Notes under the pieces: generated by a model
What the model was told of the DNA's origin: nothing
What the model saw: only the letters and a program-made list of their open reading frames with translations
Database searches by the model: none
Origin: an uncultured Thermoanaerobaculum sp.
GTDB lineage: Bacteria > Acidobacteriota > Thermoanaerobaculia > Thermoanaerobaculales > Thermoanaerobaculaceae
Assembly: GCA_937934115.1 (NCBI GenBank)
Contig: CALHAH010000005.1
Location: 1-64,000 of the forward strand
Reading direction: 5' to 3'
Length of the DNA stretch: 64,000 nucleotides
In this document: positions 50,287-58,368 of the stretch, in pieces
Layout: each line of letters opens with the position of its first letter
Numbering within the stretch: the first letter of the stretch is position 1
Position numbers and translations under genes: made by a program

Positions 50287-50504
50287 AAGCCCTTTGGATT
50301 GACGCCAACTTTTTGTTTCGCTTCCTTACGGGCACAGCGCCGGAATGTACCGCTCGCGCTCCCAGGTTGTTGCAAAAAGCTGAGGGCGGCAAAGTGGTCC
50401 GGCACGTGTCACCTGTGGTGGCCGCGTTGGTGTGGGTCCTCTGTGGCGTTTATACGCTTTTCAGGGCCGAACACGAGGAACGGTTACGTACTGGTATAAT
50501 TTGA
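50283..50504 (+). pseudogene. Truncated VapC-like PIN-domain toxin
   Basis: These 73 codons match the first half of a VapC toxin. The catalytic Asp is in MKALWIDANFLFRFLTG, followed by RAPRLLQKAEGGKVVRHVSP and a VVAALVWVLCGVY helix with the expected Glu changed to Ala. The C-terminal half, which holds the other acidic residues of the active site, is absent. The 3' end runs into the promoter of the 2-oxoglutarate dehydrogenase gene. It cannot be an active nuclease. Confidence 0.7.
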
Positions 50505-50536
50505 GTCTCGGTACGAAAGTACCGGAGGAGTTGCCT
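50492..50536 (+). promoter_or_regulatory. Promoter and leader of the 2-oxoglutarate dehydrogenase gene
   Basis: A consensus extended -10, TGGTATAAT (50492-50500), overlaps the end of the toxin remnant. The leader of about 30 nt contains a small tetraloop hairpin GGTAC-GAAA-GTACC (50510-50523) followed by a GGAGGAG ribosome-binding site and GTG 50537. Confidence 0.65.
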
Positions 50537-53500
50537 GTGCCCGATCAGTCCACTGCCTTCGGTCCCAACGTTTGGCTTATTGACGAAATGTACCGCGAGT
50601 ACCTGGCTCACCCGGAAGCCGTAAGCGATTCCTGGCGGGAGTTTTTCTCCGACTACCGCCCGCAAGGCCTTCGCAGCCCGCAGGTGGTCGCCCCTCCCCC
50701 AGAAACCAAGCCCGCCGTAGGAGGCGTACCCGCGGGAGCCGAGCCCATCGTGGGGGGGCTTGCGCGTCTTGTGGAAAACATGGAGCAGAGCCTCTCTCTC
50801 CCCACGGCTACGTCTTTCCGCACGGTGCCCATCAAGCTCTTGGAGGAAAACCGCGAGCTCATCAACGAGTACTTAGCCCGCAAACTGGCGGGAAAGGTGA
50901 GTTTTACCCACATCTTGGCCTTTGCGGCGGTGAAGGCCTTAAAACACGTGCCGGCCTTGCGCACCACCTTTGCCGTGTACGACGGCAAGCCGTACCGGGT
51001 GGTACCCGAGCACGTCAACCTCGGTATTGCCGTGGATGTGCAGCGGCGAGACGGCAGCCGCACCCTCTTGGTTCCCAACATCAAAGCCGCAGAGACCATG
51101 GATTTCCCCACGTTCTTTGCCGCCTACAACGAAGTCCTGCGCAAGGTGCGCAGCAACCAACTGGCACCGGAGGACTTCGCCGGTACCACCATGAGCCTTA
51201 CCAACCCGGGGATGTTGGGAACCAGCCAAAGTCTCGCGCGCCTCATGCCTGGGCAAAGCTTCATCTTAGCTACCGGCAGCATCGACTGGCCGCCGGAGTT
51301 TCAAAACGCCGACCCCCGCACCTTGGCGCAACTGGGGGTAAGCAAGGTCATGACCTTGGCCTGCACCTACGACCACCGGGTCATCCAGGGGGCGGAAAGC
51401 GGCAGCTACCTGGCGGTGATTGCCGGGCTTTTAGGCGGCGAGCATGGTTTTTACGAGGAAATCTTCGCTTCCTTGGAAATCCCCTACGAGCCCTTGCGCC
51501 TGGTGCGGGATGCCAACCCTTACCTGGTGGCCCGCGACAACCTCATTGAAAAGGAAGCAGCGGTCTTGCAGCTTATCCACACCTACCGCGTGCGTGGGCA
51601 CCTCATTGCTGCCATTAACCCCCTTTCCTCCGAGCCCCGCACCCACGTGGAGTTGGAGCTCACCCGCCACGGGCTTTCCATTTGGGACTTGGACCGCGAG
51701 TTTTACACCGGGGGGCTGGGCGGTAAACCCCGCACCACCTTGCGCGAGGCGCTGCGCTTGCTGCGCGGGGCCTACTGCCACACCGTAGGGGTGGAGTACA
51801 TGCACATCCAGGACCCGGAGCAGCGGACGTGGATTGCCCAAAGGGTGGAGCAGGATCCACCTCCGGAGCTACCCCTTGCCACAAAGAAACGCATCCTGCA
51901 AAAGCTCAACGAAGCGGAGGCCTTCGAGCGCTTTTTGCACACCAAGTACATCGGCCATAAGCGTTTTTCCCTAGAAGGCGGCGAGGTACTCATCCCCATG
52001 CTCGACCACCTCCTCTCTCAGGCCGCCGATTTGGGCGTGGAGGAGGTGGTGATGGGCATGGCCCACCGCGGGCGCCTCAACGTGTTGGCCAACATTTTAG
52101 GCATGGGCTACGGCAAGATCTTCCGCCACTTCGAGGGCGACTTAGACCCCAACTCCCGTGAAGGCACCGGGGATGTGAAGTACCATTTGGGGGCCAAAGG
52201 GACGTACCTCTCCCCTTCCGGCAAAAAAGTGGCGGTGGAGTTGGCCTCCAACCCTTCCCACCTGGAAGCGGTGGACCCGGTGGTGGAGGGCATGGCCCGG
52301 GCCAAGCAAGATGAGCGGGGGGATGTGGAACGCACCAAGGTCATGCCAGTGCTCATCCACGGTGACGCGGCCTTTGCCGGACAGGGGGTGGTGGCGGAAA
52401 CCTTGAACATGAGCGCGCTGTCCGGCTTTAGAACCGGTGGCACCGTGCACATCGTAGTGAACAACGGTATTGGCTTCACCACCGCCCCTGCTGATGCTCG
52501 CTCCTCGGTGTACGCCACCGATGTGGCGCGCATGGTGCAGGCCCCCATCTTTCACGTCAACGGTGAAGACCCGGAAGCCTGCGTGCGCGTCATCGCCCTG
52601 GCCGTGGCCTTCCGCATGGCCTTTCACAAGGACGTGGTGGTGGATTTGGTGTGCTACCGGCGGTGGGGGCACAACGAAGCCGACGAGCCGGCGTTTACGC
52701 AGCCCCTTATGTACGCCAAGATCCGTGACAAGCGCTCGGTGCGCAAGCTTTACACCGAGCTTTTGGTTAACCGTGGCGATATCACCTTGCAGGAAGCGGA
52801 GCAAGCGCTGGAGCAGTTCCAAAGGCTCTTAGAACGGGCCTTTGAGGAAACCAAAGAATCAGCTCCCCCAACGGTGGAGGTGGTCTTCCGCGAGCCGGCA
52901 CCCCCCGAACCCGCCCCCGCTGCACCTCCGGTGCGTCGCGAAGCCCTGCAGCAGGTAGCCGCATGCCTTGGCACGGTCCCCGAGGGTTTCCGCGTGCATC
53001 CCAAGCTTTCCCGGCTCTTGGCCTACCGTGCCCGCTGCCTGGAACAAGGCGTGGACTGGGGTGCAGCTGAGCTTTTGGCCTTTGGGAGCTTGCTTTTGGA
53101 GGGTATTCCCGTGCGCCTTTCAGGCCAGGATTCCCGGCGGGGCACCTTTTCCCACCGGCACGCGGTCCTGGTGGACCAAGAAACCGGCCAAGCCTACGTC
53201 AACCTTGAACACTTGCCCGAAAGCCGCGCCCAGTTTTTGATTTACGACTCGCTGCTGTCCGAATACGCGGTGATGGCGTACGAATACGGCTACTCGGTGG
53301 CTCGCCCTCACGCTCTGGTCCTGTGGGAAGCGCAGTTCGGGGATTTTGCCAACGGCGCGCAAATCGTCATTGACCAGTTCGTGACTTCGGCCCACGAGAA
53401 GTGGGACCAGCACGCCCGGCTAACGCTGCTCTTGCCGCACGGCTACGAAGGGCAAGGACCCGAGCACTCCTCCGCCCGCATGGAGCGCTTCTTGCAGCTG

Positions 53501-54076
53501 GCGGCCGGCGACTCGATGCGTGTCACTTTTCCCACCACCGCTGCCAATCTCTTTCACCTGCTGCGCTCGCAAGCGCACTTGCCGCACCCCAAGCCGTTGG
53601 TGGTTTTCACGCCCAAGAGCTTTTTGCGTGCTGAGCTCGCCAAATCGCCTGGAGAGGAGCTCCTCTCCGGGCGCTTCCGCCCCGTCGTCGATGATCCCGC
53701 ACCTCCCGAAAACCCAACTGTTGCCGTCCTTTGCACCGGCAAGGTGTTTTTCGACCTCTTCCCAGAACGAGAGAAAACGCACGCTTCCGTGGTGCTCCTG
53801 CGTTTGGACCAGCTGTACCCGTTCCCCCAGCAAGAGCTCGCAAACACGCTGGCCAACTATCCCACCGTGCAAGAGGTACGCTGGGTGCAGGAAGAGCCCC
53901 GCAACATGGGGGCCTGGCCGTTCCTCAAAGAGCACCTGCCGGCAGTGGTGGGATCTCGACCCCTGCGGCTGGTCAGCCGCCCGCCGGCCTGTAGCCCCGC
54001 CACCGGCTCAGCCAAGCTGCACGAAGCGGAGCAAGCTCACTTGGTGGCCTCCGCCTTAGCCGGGCCAACGTCGTAG
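50537..54076 (+). CDS. odhA: Fused E2-E1 2-oxoglutarate dehydrogenase (OdhA/Kgd type)
   Basis: This protein of 1179 residues has an E1-type N-terminal peptide (NVWLIDEMYREYL at about 11-23), a proline-rich linker, an E2 acyltransferase-like domain (about 85-300, ending in TYDHRVIQGAESGSYL) and a full thiamine-diphosphate E1. The E1 part has MGMAHRGRLNVLANILG, a GDVKYHLG segment, the cofactor motif HGDAAFAGQGVVAETLNM and NNGIGFTT. There is no lipoyl domain, so it must work with a separate lipoylated E2. This is the actinobacterial Kgd/OdhA layout. The start is GTG 50537. Its stop abuts that of the convergent kinase gene. Confidence 0.94.
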   Translation: MPDQSTAFGPNVWLIDEMYREYLAHPEAVSDSWREFFSDYRPQGLRSPQVVAPPPETKPAVGGVPAGAEPIVGGLARLVENMEQSLSLPTATSFRTVPIKLLEENRELINEYLARKLAGKVSFTHILAFAAVKALKHVPALRTTFAVYDGKPYRVVPEHVNLGIAVDVQRRDGSRTLLVPNIKAAETMDFPTFFAAYNEVLRKVRSNQLAPEDFAGTTMSLTNPGMLGTSQSLARLMPGQSFILATGSIDWPPEFQNADPRTLAQLGVSKVMTLACTYDHRVIQGAESGSYLAVIAGLLGGEHGFYEEIFASLEIPYEPLRLVRDANPYLVARDNLIEKEAAVLQLIHTYRVRGHLIAAINPLSSEPRTHVELELTRHGLSIWDLDREFYTGGLGGKPRTTLREALRLLRGAYCHTVGVEYMHIQDPEQRTWIAQRVEQDPPPELPLATKKRILQKLNEAEAFERFLHTKYIGHKRFSLEGGEVLIPMLDHLLSQAADLGVEEVVMGMAHRGRLNVLANILGMGYGKIFRHFEGDLDPNSREGTGDVKYHLGAKGTYLSPSGKKVAVELASNPSHLEAVDPVVEGMARAKQDERGDVERTKVMPVLIHGDAAFAGQGVVAETLNMSALSGFRTGGTVHIVVNNGIGFTTAPADARSSVYATDVARMVQAPIFHVNGEDPEACVRVIALAVAFRMAFHKDVVVDLVCYRRWGHNEADEPAFTQPLMYAKIRDKRSVRKLYTELLVNRGDITLQEAEQALEQFQRLLERAFEETKESAPPTVEVVFREPAPPEPAPAAPPVRREALQQVAACLGTVPEGFRVHPKLSRLLAYRARCLEQGVDWGAAELLAFGSLLLEGIPVRLSGQDSRRGTFSHRHAVLVDQETGQAYVNLEHLPESRAQFLIYDSLLSEYAVMAYEYGYSVARPHALVLWEAQFGDFANGAQIVIDQFVTSAHEKWDQHARLTLLLPHGYEGQGPEHSSARMERFLQLAAGDSMRVTFPTTAANLFHLLRSQAHLPHPKPLVVFTPKSFLRAELAKSPGEELLSGRFRPVVDDPAPPENPTVAVLCTGKVFFDLFPEREKTHASVVLLRLDQLYPFPQQELANTLANYPTVQEVRWVQEEPRNMGAWPFLKEHLPAVVGSRPLRLVSRPPACSPATGSAKLHEAEQAHLVASALAGPTS

Positions 54077-56035
54077 TCACTGGACCGTCAGCTTCGCAAG
54101 AGTGGCGGCCAACTCCGCGAGAGAAAACGGCTTTTGCAAAAACTGCGGTGCCACCGGCAAGCGCCCGTTGAGGATGGCTAGTTCAGGACCGTATCCGGAC
54201 ATAAGGACAACCTTCAAGTGCGGCACCCGCGCCGTCAAACGTGCCGCAAGCTCAAGGCCCGTGATCCCGGGCAAGCCGTAGTCAGTGATCAGCACGGCAA
54301 ACCTTGCGAGATCTTGCAGCTTTATAGCTTCTTCGCCACTGGCCACGGCCGTTACCTCGTAGCCCAGGGCCGACAAAGCGTTGGCCAAAGCTTCTCTCGC
54401 TAACGGTTCATCCTCAACCAAAAGCAGGTGCTGACCCTGACCTTGGGGCGGGGGTGGGGCGGCTGTGCGCGCGGGTTTGGTTACCGCCTCACCAGCCGTA
54501 AAGCGAGGCAACCACACGCGAAAGCGCGAGCCCTGCCCCACCTCGCTAGCCACCTCCACCCGCCCCCCGTGGGCGCGGACGATCCCGTGCACCACCGCAA
54601 GGCCTAAGCCGGTGCCACGTCCCGCCGGCTTGGTGGTGAAAAAAGGTTCGAAAAGCTTCGGCCGCAACTCCGGAGGGATACCCACACCGGTGTCCTCAAC
54701 CTCAAAGCCAACCCAGTCCTCCGTGGCGACGGTGCGAACCGTGAGGATCCCACCTTCGGGCATGGCGTCCTGGGCGTTGACCACCAAGTTCATAAGTACC
54801 TGACCCAATTGATGCCAATCCCCGTTCACCACCAAAGGCCGGGGCGCTCCGTCGTGCACAAGCTTGATGTTCTCGGGGAGCAACCGCTGCAGAAAGGTGA
54901 GCTCCTCGCTGACAAAGGCGTTAAGGTCCAGCGGCGAGAAGTGCTCCCCTTCTCGTCGGGCAAAAAGCAGCAGCTTGCGGGTGAGGCTTGAACCCCGGTG
55001 AATGAGGCTTTCCACCTGTTGCACCCAGTTGCCGGCCTCCGCGGGCAACGCTCGCACCCCTTGCAAGAGCTGCACAAGCGCCAGTTGTGCCTGCAAGATG
55101 TTATTGAAGTCGTGGGCGATACCCCCCACCAGCCGCCCCAGGGTCTTGAGCTTCTGCATCTCCCGGAGCGCGTCTTCCCGCTCCCGTTCGGCGGTAATGT
55201 CGCGGGCCACGCCAATGAGAGCAAGAGGATTGCCGTGTTCATCACGCACCACCGATGTGGAAAGGCGAACTAAAAGACGTTGGCACTGCTTGGTATGGTT
55301 CCATACCTCGCCCTGGAAGCCGCCGGCAAGGGTTTGAGCCAAGGTGGTTTCCAAAGACGGCGTTGGATCCTCGAAAAGGCGCACCATGGCAATGTTCTCG
55401 CCCATTAACTCCGCAGGCTCGTAGCCATACGTTCGACAAAAAGCCTCATTGACAAAGAGAATGCGGTTTTCCGTATCGGTGATGCTTACGCATTCGGAAA
55501 TGCTGCGCAAGGCATGCGCCAACAGTCGGGCTTCCTCTTGGGCTCGCCGCACCTGGCTCCAATCCATGATCACCCCCTCGATGGCCTCTTGTCCTTGCTC
55601 CACAAAGAGCGAAGCGTCGCGGAGGACCCAAACGGGCGTCCCATCTGCGCGACGGAGCACCGCCTCATGCACCGGAAGGTGGTGCTTTTCCCGCAGCTCG
55701 CGAATAAGTTCCTCGCGCTCGGCCCGCGTGGCGTACAGATCCCACGCCGACGTCCGTAGCATGGCCTCCGCATTGGGAAAACCCAACAGGCGCGCCGCCG
55801 CCGGGTTGCAAGCCAAAAACCTTCCATCCAAGCTCGCACGAAAAACCCCCACCGGTAGGCGTTCCACCAGTGCCTGAAACCTAGCTTCGCTGGCGAGGAG
55901 CTGTCGCGTACGGCGCTGGAGGGCGGCGCGCAAGACCAAGGCCCAAACTATACATAACAGCCCTACCACCAGCAGGAAAAAACCAGCTCTGGGGGAGTAA
56001 CCGACACAAAGCCCGCAGTGAATGCGGAAAACCAC
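54077..56035 (-). CDS. Hybrid sensor histidine kinase (TM-PAS-PAS-HK-receiver)
   Basis: This protein of about 652 residues has one transmembrane helix (about 18-37), two PAS domains (starting near ALVERLPVGVFRASLDGRF and SISECVSITDTENRILFVN), an HK core of the AHDFNN type (phosphoacceptor in GGIAHDFNNILQ), an HATPase (LMNLVVNAQDAMPEGG, GTGLGLAVVHGIVRAHGG) and a C-terminal receiver (Asp in AVLITDYGLPGITG). The N-terminus is uncertain. An overlapping frame beginning GTG 56040 has the better ribosome-binding site and reads smoothly into the same helix if one T is added to a T6 run (55982-55977). A frameshift, a sequencing slip or an alternative start are all possible. Confidence 0.88.
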   Translation of the reverse strand: MVFRIHCGLCVGYSPRAGFFLLVVGLLCIVWALVLRAALQRRTRQLLASEARFQALVERLPVGVFRASLDGRFLACNPAAARLLGFPNAEAMLRTSAWDLYATRAEREELIRELREKHHLPVHEAVLRRADGTPVWVLRDASLFVEQGQEAIEGVIMDWSQVRRAQEEARLLAHALRSISECVSITDTENRILFVNEAFCRTYGYEPAELMGENIAMVRLFEDPTPSLETTLAQTLAGGFQGEVWNHTKQCQRLLVRLSTSVVRDEHGNPLALIGVARDITAEREREDALREMQKLKTLGRLVGGIAHDFNNILQAQLALVQLLQGVRALPAEAGNWVQQVESLIHRGSSLTRKLLLFARREGEHFSPLDLNAFVSEELTFLQRLLPENIKLVHDGAPRPLVVNGDWHQLGQVLMNLVVNAQDAMPEGGILTVRTVATEDWVGFEVEDTGVGIPPELRPKLFEPFFTTKPAGRGTGLGLAVVHGIVRAHGGRVEVASEVGQGSRFRVWLPRFTAGEAVTKPARTAAPPPPQGQGQHLLLVEDEPLAREALANALSALGYEVTAVASGEEAIKLQDLARFAVLITDYGLPGITGLELAARLTARVPHLKVVLMSGYGPELAILNGRLPVAPQFLQKPFSLAELAATLAKLTVQ

Positions 56036-56131
56036 CCCACGTTACCTTCCCTCCGAAGGGATGGAAATGGCACTGTCCCTCCAGTTGCTGCCAGCTTACA
56101 GCAGATGGCAAGGAAAAGACAGCCACGCTCG

Positions 56132-56143
56132 TAGAATGGTTTG
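56132..56143 (+). promoter_or_regulatory. Leaderless-type -10 of murB
   Basis: TAGAAT (56132-56137) is followed by 6 nt and then GTG 56144. There is no Shine-Dalgarno sequence. Confidence 0.5.
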
Positions 56144-57244
56144 GTGCGTGTCCCGTCCTTCGTAACCCTTGACCAGCCTCTGGCCAGCTTCACAACCTTG
56201 GGGTTGGGTGGACCCGCGGAGTTTTTTTGCCAGGCCCAAAGCCACCAAGAACTGCACCAAGCCTGCGCCTGGGCCAAAAAGGTGGGCATTCCGCTAACGG
56301 TCCTTGCTGGGGGCTCCAACGTCGTCATCGCCGACCGCGGGGTTTGTGGATTGGTGCTGCGCGTGACCTGGCAGGGCCTTAAGACACGCAAAGATCGGGA
56401 CTCCGTTACCCTTATCGCCGAGGCCGGAACTCCCCTCGAAAACGTGGTGGCTTTGTCCGTGGCTGAAGGGTGGGCAGGGCTCGAATGTTTGTCTGGGATC
56501 CCGGGAACGGTGGGGGCCACGCCGGTGCAAAACGTGGGAGCCTACGGCCAGGAGGTGGGCGAGCGCATCCTGTGGGTGGAGGCCTTGCACCGCGAACGCC
56601 TTACCTTCCATCGTTTTTCGCGCAACCAATGCGGTTTTGCCTACCGCAGCAGCATCTTTCGTGGCCAAAGCCCGTGGATCATTACCCGCGTGGCTTTCAC
56701 CCTCACCCCGGGCGGCCCAGCTACCGTCCGCTATGACGAGCTCGCTGCCCTTTTTTCCGCCAAAAGGGGCACGCCTTCTCTGGGAGAAGTCCGCCAAGCG
56801 GTGCTGGCCTTGCGTGAAAAAAAAGGCATGGTGTGGCATGAAGGGGAGGCGGAAAGTTGCACGGTAGGCTCCTTTTTTAAAAACCCCGTGTTGCCGCCGA
56901 CTGCTTTCGAACAGCTCAAAGCGCGCGTTTGGGAGCGCGCCATCCTCCCTCACCCGCAGGTCCCCCCACACTTCCCCGCTGGCTCCGGAATAAAAGTCCC
57001 CGCCGCCTGGCTTTTGGAACGTGCCGGCTTTGTCAAGGGCTTTTGCCGTGAACACGTGGGCATCTCCCGCCGACACGCGTTGGCCTTGGTGCATCTCGGC
57101 GGTGGCACCGCCACCGAGCTGGTAGCGTTCGCCGCCCATATCCAAAGGGCCGTGGCCACTACCTTCGGCGTTGTCCTGGAGCCAGAGCCGGTTTTTTGGG
57201 GATTCGGGCCCCACCTCCCCCTCCAAGGGGCCGTGAGCTTGTGA
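56144..57244 (+). CDS. murB: UDP-N-acetylenolpyruvoylglucosamine reductase
   Basis: This 366-residue FAD enzyme makes UDP-N-acetylmuramate for peptidoglycan. The FAD-binding segment has FTTLGLGGPAEFF, LAGGSNVVIAD and GIPGTVGATPVQNVGAYGQE. CGFAYRSSIF marks the type I form, and the catalytic serine is in TVGSFFKNPV. C-terminal RHALALVHLGGGTATELVAFA is typical. It stands alone and not in the mur/fts cluster. I prefer GTG 56144 to an in-frame TTG one codon upstream. Confidence 0.95.
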   Translation: MRVPSFVTLDQPLASFTTLGLGGPAEFFCQAQSHQELHQACAWAKKVGIPLTVLAGGSNVVIADRGVCGLVLRVTWQGLKTRKDRDSVTLIAEAGTPLENVVALSVAEGWAGLECLSGIPGTVGATPVQNVGAYGQEVGERILWVEALHRERLTFHRFSRNQCGFAYRSSIFRGQSPWIITRVAFTLTPGGPATVRYDELAALFSAKRGTPSLGEVRQAVLALREKKGMVWHEGEAESCTVGSFFKNPVLPPTAFEQLKARVWERAILPHPQVPPHFPAGSGIKVPAAWLLERAGFVKGFCREHVGISRRHALALVHLGGGTATELVAFAAHIQRAVATTFGVVLEPEPVFWGFGPHLPLQGAVSL

Positions 57245-57254
57245 ACCTCTGCCC

Positions 57255-57542
57255 TTGGTCGGTCGTTTTTATGCAGGAACGACCCGGGAGGCCGGGGAGG
57301 AGGTTCAAGTGGCGGTGGCAACGTGGCTGCAAAAGAGCACTGCGTCTCACGGGGGAAAACCCTACCCGGTTATTTGCGATGCGGGGGAGCACGCCTTTGT
57401 GGTCGTGCTCACCCTTCCCGGTCCTCCCCACCCCGGTTTGCGGTTTTCCGTCCACGGCCAACTGTGGGAAGTGGTGCGTGCTGGGGACCACGTCCGCGGT
57501 CCCGTAGCCCAGCCGGTTCCCGGAAGGACAACCCGCCGGTAA
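57255..57542 (+). CDS. Small hypothetical protein
   Basis: A frame of about 95 codons opens 10 nt after murB. It has codon usage like its neighbours and a plausible beta-rich sequence (GEHAFVVVLTLPGPPHPGLR, then LWEVVRAGDHVRGP). The start is unclear: TTG 57255 is the first candidate and no ribosome-binding site is obvious. I do not recognise a family. It fills the gap between murB and the minor-pilin cluster, which otherwise holds only the next gene's ribosome-binding region (AAGGAGG before 57589). Confidence 0.45.
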   Translation: MVGRFYAGTTREAGEEVQVAVATWLQKSTASHGGKPYPVICDAGEHAFVVVLTLPGPPHPGLRFSVHGQLWEVVRAGDHVRGPVAQPVPGRTTRR

Positions 57543-57588
57543 TACGCAGCTTTCCCGCGGTTGTATCCTTACACTAAGGAGGCTTCCT

Positions 57589-58368
57589 ATGCAGCGGGTT
57601 TTGGGGCTTTTCCTTTTGCTCCCCTCCCTGACCTTAGCCCAAGCTCCCCAGTGGTCGCGGCCGTACGTGGCGGATGCCCGCTTTTGGCTGCAAAAAGCCG
57701 GTGAGCGGCGCGGCCAGCCGCTCTTGCCTGGACAAAACGTGGAGTTGGAGGCAGGGCAGGAGGCCACCCTCACCGTAGAACCGCTGGACCAATGGGGTCG
57801 TGCCTTTCCCCGAGAACTAGCAGGTTTTTTCCAAGATGACCCCCGCGCCTGCCAAGGCTTGCTTACCGTAGAAACGCTTTCTTCTACCAGCTTCCGCCTG
57901 CGAGCGGGCAACGAACGTGGCACCTGCCCGCTGCGTCTGGCAGCCCTTGGCAACTTGAACCTCCAGTGGTCCTTCACCGCGAAAGTCACCTCGGTAGCGC
58001 ACGGAGGCTATACGCGCTCACAAGCCGAGTACATCGCCAATCGCCTTTACCGCGCTCTTTTTGCACGGGAGCCGGACCCGGAAGGTTTCCGTGCGGCCGT
58101 GGCGGAAATCCAGCGCAACCGCTTGGGGTCTTTGCTGGAAGGCATGCTCAAAAGCCCGGAGTTCAAGGAAAAGTGGCAAGGAAAGCCGCCCAGCCAATTC
58201 CTGGACCAAATGTACCTAGGCCTTTTAGGGCGCCCGCCGGACAGTGAAGGCGTCCGCCGCTACCTCAAGGAGGTGGAACGCGGCCGCCTCAAGGGCGTGC
58301 TGGCTGATATCATTCATTCCGAGGAGTTTGAGGACGCCATGCTGCGTGCCGTAGGAGGTGGAGCATGA
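57589..58368 (+). CDS. Exported DUF4214-domain protein
   Basis: This 259-residue protein has a signal peptide (LGLFLLLPSLTLAQ at the N-terminus), an Ig-like middle region (about 45-140) and a C-terminal DUF4214 domain. The latter has two half-repeats: YIANRLYRALFAREPDPEGF and QFLDQMYLGLLGRPPDSEGV. DUF4214 is often found in surface or S-layer-linked proteins of unknown role. It is translationally coupled to the next prepilin gene (ATGA), so it is probably a surface or pilus-related factor. AAGGAGG precedes the ATG. Confidence 0.82.
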   Translation: MQRVLGLFLLLPSLTLAQAPQWSRPYVADARFWLQKAGERRGQPLLPGQNVELEAGQEATLTVEPLDQWGRAFPRELAGFFQDDPRACQGLLTVETLSSTSFRLRAGNERGTCPLRLAALGNLNLQWSFTAKVTSVAHGGYTRSQAEYIANRLYRALFAREPDPEGFRAAVAEIQRNRLGSLLEGMLKSPEFKEKWQGKPPSQFLDQMYLGLLGRPPDSEGVRRYLKEVERGRLKGVLADIIHSEEFEDAMLRAVGGGA

